This document shows, in pieces, positions 33,643 to 36,845 of a stretch of 36,845 bases of DNA; position 1 is the stretch's first letter, and each line of letters begins with the position of its first letter. The notes under the pieces are model-generated. The model saw only the letters and a program-made list of their open reading frames with translations. It did not search any database and was not told the DNA's origin. Source of the DNA: Variovorax sp. KBW07 (GTDB lineage Bacteria > Pseudomonadota > Gammaproteobacteria > Burkholderiales > Burkholderiaceae_C). Where the stretch lies: assembly GCF_003852515.1 (NCBI RefSeq), contig NZ_QAJK01000002.1, positions 1 to 36,845 of the forward strand, in the 5' to 3' direction. A program made the position numbers and the translations under genes.

Positions 33643-34542
33643 TTAGGGTGACGGCGCCGCATCCTCGTCCTTGAACATGTGCTCCGCCGCGAAGTCCACG
33701 AAGGCCCGCACCTTCGGCGACAGTTGCCGGCTCGACGACCACAGCGCCGAGAACTGTCCCTTGCGCACCAGGTGCGCGGCCAGCACGCGCTGCAGCTCGC
33801 CGCGGTGCAGTGAATCGCGCGCCAGGAAGTCGGGCATGTAGGCCACGCCGAGGCCGGCCACGGCCGCGCCGAGCATGGCTTCCATGTTGTTGCACAACAG
33901 GCCGGGCGGCAGTCGCGTGGGCAGGCCGGGCAGGTCCCAGTCTTCGATCTTTCCGCCGGTCACGAACTTGTAGCGCAGGCAGCTGTGCTGCGCCAGGTCG
34001 GCCGGAACCTGCGGCACGCCATGGCGCGCAAGGTAGTCCGGCGAAGCCACGAGCACGAAGCAGAACGGGCCGAGCCGGCGCGCCACCAGTTGCGAGTCGC
34101 CCAGTTCGCCGCTGCGGATGGCCACGTCGACGCCTTCGGCGATCACGTCGACCAGCCGGTCGTTGAAATCCAGGTCGAGTTCGATCTCCGGGTAGCGCGC
34201 CTTGAAGGCCGGCAGCATCGGCAGCAGGAAGCGGTATCCGATGGTCGGCAGGCTCACGCGCAGGCGGCCGCGCGGCGCTGCGACGGCGTCTTGCATCATA
34301 GCGCGCGCATCGTCCAGTTCATCGAGGATGCGGCGGCAACGCTCGTGGAACATCGCGCCTTCTTCGGTCAGCCGCACATGCCGCGTGGTGCGGTTGAAGA
34401 GCCGCAGGCCGAGCTGCTGCTCGAGCCGGGCCACGTTCTTGCCGACGGCCGACGCCGAAATGCCGAGCAGCCGGCCGGCCTTGGCAAAGCTGAGCAGGTC
34501 GGCCGCCCGCACGAAAGATTCGAGTCCGCTGAAGCTGTCCAT
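33643..34542 (-). CDS. LysR-family regulator (CrgA-like), divergent from MFS gene
   Basis: A 299-aa regulator. The N-terminal HTH includes LESFVRAADLLSFAKAGRLL, then ASAVGKNVARLEQQLGLRLF and NRTTRHVRLTEEG. The effector domain starts near RGRLRVSLPTIGYRFLLPML and includes DRLVDVIAEGVDVAIRSGEL and ARHGVP, typical of the CrgA/AaeR-like branch. ATG 34542 fits the family start. Transcribed away from the MFS efflux gene across a 178-bp gap with two inverted repeats, so it probably controls that gene and itself. Confidence 0.93.
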   Translation of the reverse strand: MDSFSGLESFVRAADLLSFAKAGRLLGISASAVGKNVARLEQQLGLRLFNRTTRHVRLTEEGAMFHERCRRILDELDDARAMMQDAVAAPRGRLRVSLPTIGYRFLLPMLPAFKARYPEIELDLDFNDRLVDVIAEGVDVAIRSGELGDSQLVARRLGPFCFVLVASPDYLARHGVPQVPADLAQHSCLRYKFVTGGKIEDWDLPGLPTRLPPGLLCNNMEAMLGAAVAGLGVAYMPDFLARDSLHRGELQRVLAAHLVRKGQFSALWSSSRQLSPKVRAFVDFAAEHMFKDEDAAPSP

Positions 34543-34584
34543 GGATGGATGAGTGAATGCGAGAAGGGGAGCGAGTCGCTCGAT

Positions 34585-34603
34585 TGCCAACCCTGGGTTG
34601 GCA
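34585..34603. promoter_or_regulatory. palindromic LysR-type operator candidate
   Basis: TGCCAACCC-T-GGGTTGGCA is an exact 9-bp dyad around one base, 43 bp ahead of the LysR gene and about 117 bp ahead of the MFS gene. It contains the T-N11-A core expected of LysR sites. Confidence 0.65.
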
Positions 34604-34611
34604 GTCTGAGG

Positions 34612-34640
34612 ATCAATGGCGCCATTTTCATTCCATTGAT
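34612..34640. promoter_or_regulatory. second inverted repeat in the LysR/MFS gap
   Basis: ATCAATGG (34612-34619), 13 nt, CCATTGAT (34633-34640): exact 8-bp arms. AATGGCGCCATT (34615-34626) is a second, overlapping palindrome. It could be an activation site for the MFS promoter. Confidence 0.5.
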
Positions 34641-34720
34641 TCCTTTCTATCTTCTCTTCACGCCCGGCCGCCTTCACTGGCCCGCTTTGTTTCTCCCTTC
34701 TGCGTGAAAGCTTTTCCCCG

Positions 34721-36232
34721 ATGTCTTCGTCTTCCAACAAGAACTGGCTGCTGGCCGCCGTGTGCCTTGCGGCGCTGGGCATGCCGCTGAGCTTCACGGG
34801 GCCGGCGGTGGTGCTCCCTGCGATCCGCGACGCGCTGGGCGGCAGCCCGGTGCAGCTGAACTGGGTGACCAACGCGTTCATGCTGAGCTTCGGCGCGACG
34901 CTGATGGCGGCCGGTGCGCTGGCCGATGCCTATGGGCGCAAGCGCGTCTTCCTGCTGGGCCTGGCGGTGGTGGCGCTGAGCAGTTCGCTGCTGACGCTGG
35001 CGCACGGCATCGTCTCGTTCGACCTGGCGCGTGCGTTGCAGGGGCTGGGGTCGGCGGCGGCGTTCGCGGCTGGCACGGCGGCGCTGGCGCAGGTGTTCGA
35101 CGGCGCGGCGCGCACGCGGGCCTTCAGCCTGATCGGCACCTCGTTCGGCGTGGGCCTGTCGTGCGGCGCGATTCTCTCGGGCTGGCTCGCCGAAACCTTC
35201 GGCTGGCAGGCCGTGATGCTCAGCCCCGGCGCTATCAGCCTCGTGGCGCTGTGCATCGCCTCGGTGAGCATGCGCGAGTCGCGCAACCCGAATGCCATGG
35301 GCCTCGACATGCCGGGCACGTTGAGCTTTACCGCCGCGCTGAGCCTGTTGACGCTGGGCGTGCTGCAGGCGCCCGACAGCGGCTGGGCCAGCCCGTGGGT
35401 GATCGGTGCGCTGGCGGGTGCGGCGTTGACGGGCGCGGCCTTCATCGCCATCGAGCGGCGCGTGGCGCATCCGATGCTCGACCTGTCGCTGTTCCGCTTT
35501 CCCCGCTTCGTGGGCGTGCAACTGCTGGCTGCCGCGCCCGCCTACGGCTTCGTCGTGCTGCTGGTGCTGCTGCCGATCCGCTTCATCGGGCTCGAAGGGC
35601 GCAGCGCGCTGGAGGCGGGCAGCTTCATGTTCGCGCTGTCGGGGCCAATCCTCGTGGTGCCGACGCTGGCGGCGTGGCTCGCGCACCGCTACTCGGCGGG
35701 CGCGATCTCGGCCGTGGGGCTGCTGGTGTGCGCGGCGGGTTTGTTCTGGCTCAGCCGCTGCGCGCCGGGCGCGCCGCTGCACGACATCGTGTGGGCACTC
35801 TTGTTGATCGGCGCGGGCATCGGCTTGCCTTGGGGCTTGATGGACGGGCTGGCCGTGAGCGTGGTGCCGCGCGAGCGCGCGGGCATGGCGTCGGGCATCT
35901 TCAACACCGTGCGGGTGGCGGGGGAGGGGATTGCGCTGGCGCTGGTGGGGGCGGGATTGACGGCGCTGGTGGCGCTGCAACTGGGGCGTGTTTTTCCGGC
36001 CGCATCGCAGGCGGCGCAGCGCGTGACGACGGGCGACCTGTCGCAGGCGCTGGCCCTGTTGCCGGGCATGGACCGCGCGGCGCTGCTGCATGCGTATGGC
36101 GCGGCGTTCGGAACGCTGCTGTGCGTACTGGCGGGCGTGACGGTGTTGACGGCGCTGGTGGTGTTCGCGTTCTTGCGGGGAGAGGCGCAGGCCGAGGCGG
36201 GCGAGGTGGCGTTGGAGTCGCCGACCTGTTGA
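34721..36232 (+). CDS. MFS transporter, DHA2 (EmrB/QacA, 14-helix) family
   Basis: A 503-aa drug:proton antiporter with about 14 hydrophobic helices. VLPAIRDALGGSPVQLNWVT (helix 1-2 region), motif A GALADAYGRKRVFLLG, the helix-5 segment FGVGLSCGAILSGWLAETFG (motif C place) and PRERAGMASGIFNTVRVAGE, near the C-terminal half, are typical of DHA2 members. Length fits (EmrB 512 aa). No EmrA-like membrane fusion partner is adjacent, so it likely works alone. Controlled, I infer, by the divergent LysR protein. The repeat at 36244 follows. Confidence 0.92.
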   Translation: MSSSSNKNWLLAAVCLAALGMPLSFTGPAVVLPAIRDALGGSPVQLNWVTNAFMLSFGATLMAAGALADAYGRKRVFLLGLAVVALSSSLLTLAHGIVSFDLARALQGLGSAAAFAAGTAALAQVFDGAARTRAFSLIGTSFGVGLSCGAILSGWLAETFGWQAVMLSPGAISLVALCIASVSMRESRNPNAMGLDMPGTLSFTAALSLLTLGVLQAPDSGWASPWVIGALAGAALTGAAFIAIERRVAHPMLDLSLFRFPRFVGVQLLAAAPAYGFVVLLVLLPIRFIGLEGRSALEAGSFMFALSGPILVVPTLAAWLAHRYSAGAISAVGLLVCAAGLFWLSRCAPGAPLHDIVWALLLIGAGIGLPWGLMDGLAVSVVPRERAGMASGIFNTVRVAGEGIALALVGAGLTALVALQLGRVFPAASQAAQRVTTGDLSQALALLPGMDRAALLHAYGAAFGTLLCVLAGVTVLTALVVFAFLRGEAQAEAGEVALESPTC

Positions 36233-36243
36233 AAGGGCGTCTT

Positions 36244-36329
36244 GCTCCTTCCCCTCCCGGGGGAAGGCTGGGATGGGGGCACGCGGCCTTTGCCAAGCCG
36301 CTGATGCTCGATGCGCCGCTTGCCCCCAC
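36244..36329. repeat. GC-rich palindromic repeat, second arm truncated (copy C)
   Basis: Arm 1 (36244-36281) is nearly identical to the arms at 14947 and 17042: GCTCCTTCCCC, then TCCCGGGGGAAGG, then GGGATGGGGGCA. The inverted arm is cut to TTGCCCCCAC (36320-36329), where the short frame at 36339 begins. A partial element. Confidence 0.7.
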
Positions 36330-36338
36330 GACGGCGTG

Positions 36339-36497
36339 ATGGACCAGATCGGCGAGCGGCTGTCGGCGCTGACCCCGGACAATGCCGACCCGCAGGCCGT
36401 GGCCGACGGTGCCGCCGAGGTGTCGGAGCGCGTGCGCATCGAATTCGCGAAGCGCATCGGCATGGGCGATCTGCTGGAAGCACGGGTCAGGCGCTGA
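36339..36497 (+). CDS. short hypothetical ORF, possibly a gene remnant
   Basis: A 52-aa frame from ATG 36339, amphipathic and acidic at first (MDQIGERLSALTPDNADPQA), then a helix (AAEVSERVRIEFAKRIGMGD). It begins right at the broken end of the repeat, with no ribosome binding site. It may be the tail of a gene whose front was lost when the repeat arrived, or a true small protein. No family is recognised. Confidence 0.35.
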   Translation: MDQIGERLSALTPDNADPQAVADGAAEVSERVRIEFAKRIGMGDLLEARVRR

Positions 36498-36562
36498 AGG
36501 GGACGAAGGGGACGAAGCGGAACGTCACAAAAGCGAGGCCGGTCTTCCTGTCCAATAGCGGC

Positions 36563-36787
36563 ATGGAAAACCAACCGAACGAACTCGCGGAGCGCGTGAC
36601 CGAGCTCGAAATCAAGTCGAGCTACGCCGAAGATCTGCTGGACCAGCTGAACATGACGATCTACCGCCAGCAACAACAGATCGACAGCCTGGTCCAGCAG
36701 GTTGCGCATCTCCGCCAGCAGAGCCAGAACGCGGGGCAAGACGGGGCTGCCCGTAATCTTCGGGACGAACTGCCGCCTCACTACTGA
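36563..36787 (+). CDS. slyX: SlyX family protein
   Basis: A 74-aa coiled-coil protein. The heptad-rich ELAERVTELEIKSSYAEDLL, then DQLNMTIYRQQQQIDSLVQQ, and the C-terminal ELPPHY are the SlyX signatures (E. coli SlyX 72 aa, function unknown). ATG 36563 gives the normal length. Complete inside the window. Confidence 0.93.
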   Translation: MENQPNELAERVTELEIKSSYAEDLLDQLNMTIYRQQQQIDSLVQQVAHLRQQSQNAGQDGAARNLRDELPPHY

Positions 36788-36845
36788 CGTTCTGTCTGGC
36801 GTTGTGGTGCTTGCCGTTCAGTTGCATTCAGGGCGACGCCCACGC

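Noticed and set aside
34658-36781. 707-codon minus-strand frame opposite the MFS and slyX genes
   Set aside because: Shadow of the MFS gene; its low-complexity Arg/Gln/Ala/His-rich sequence has no domain.

Overview
The window is high-GC (roughly two thirds G+C in most genes) with dense, overlapping gene starts (many ATGA junctions). Its gene content fits a betaproteobacterium of the Comamonadaceae, most likely Variovorax or a close relative. That placement rests on gene content and style only; there is no rRNA or marker gene here.

The core is a molybdenum/selenium/formate locus. From the left: a LysR regulator, a single-domain ModE-type regulator and a TsaA/TrmO-like protein (152-2141, +); a nitroreductase and a small unknown protein (2102-3036, -); a molybdate ABC transporter in the order modB-modA-modC (3140-5382, +); a shortened antitoxin-like gene behind a perfect palindrome (5390-5606); an FdhF/YdeP-type molybdopterin oxidoreductase, a small winged-helix-like protein and FdhD (5665-9255, +).

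The selenium part follows. A PhnCDE-type transporter (12783-10299 plus binding protein 13651-12797, -) runs into mnmH (tRNA 2-selenouridine synthase) and lies divergent to selD. I read it as a selenate/selenite importer, not a phosphonate one. Further on, and on the minus strand, come fdhE, selA, selB and the selenocysteine tRNA. The user of this machinery is the membrane formate dehydrogenase at 27867-22998 (fdnG, fdnH, fdnI, -). Its alpha subunit has an in-frame TGA at codon 196, followed at the canonical 11-nt spacing by a bacterial SECIS hairpin with a bulged U. Import, activation, charging, decoding and use of selenium are therefore all encoded within about 18 kb.

Between fdnI and fdhE lies a foreign-looking, lower-GC cassette (19933-22636, -): an unrecognised 213-220 aa protein, a caspase-like (C14) protease with a long helical C-terminal region, and a possible 68-aa third protein. 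All are joined by 4-nt stop/start overlaps. This is the best candidate for an undescribed system, plausibly a defence or cell-death module.

The right end (27996-36787) holds a lipoprotein, a large FtsX-like permease, an OLD-type ATPase without a nuclease domain but with an Ala/Pro/Val/Lys-rich tail, a Phd-ParE toxin-antitoxin pair, a divergent LysR/MFS efflux pair with palindromic operator-like sites, and slyX. Inverted-pair GC-rich repeats occur in several gaps (14870-14988, 17042-17155, 24630-24746 and a truncated one at 36244-36329).
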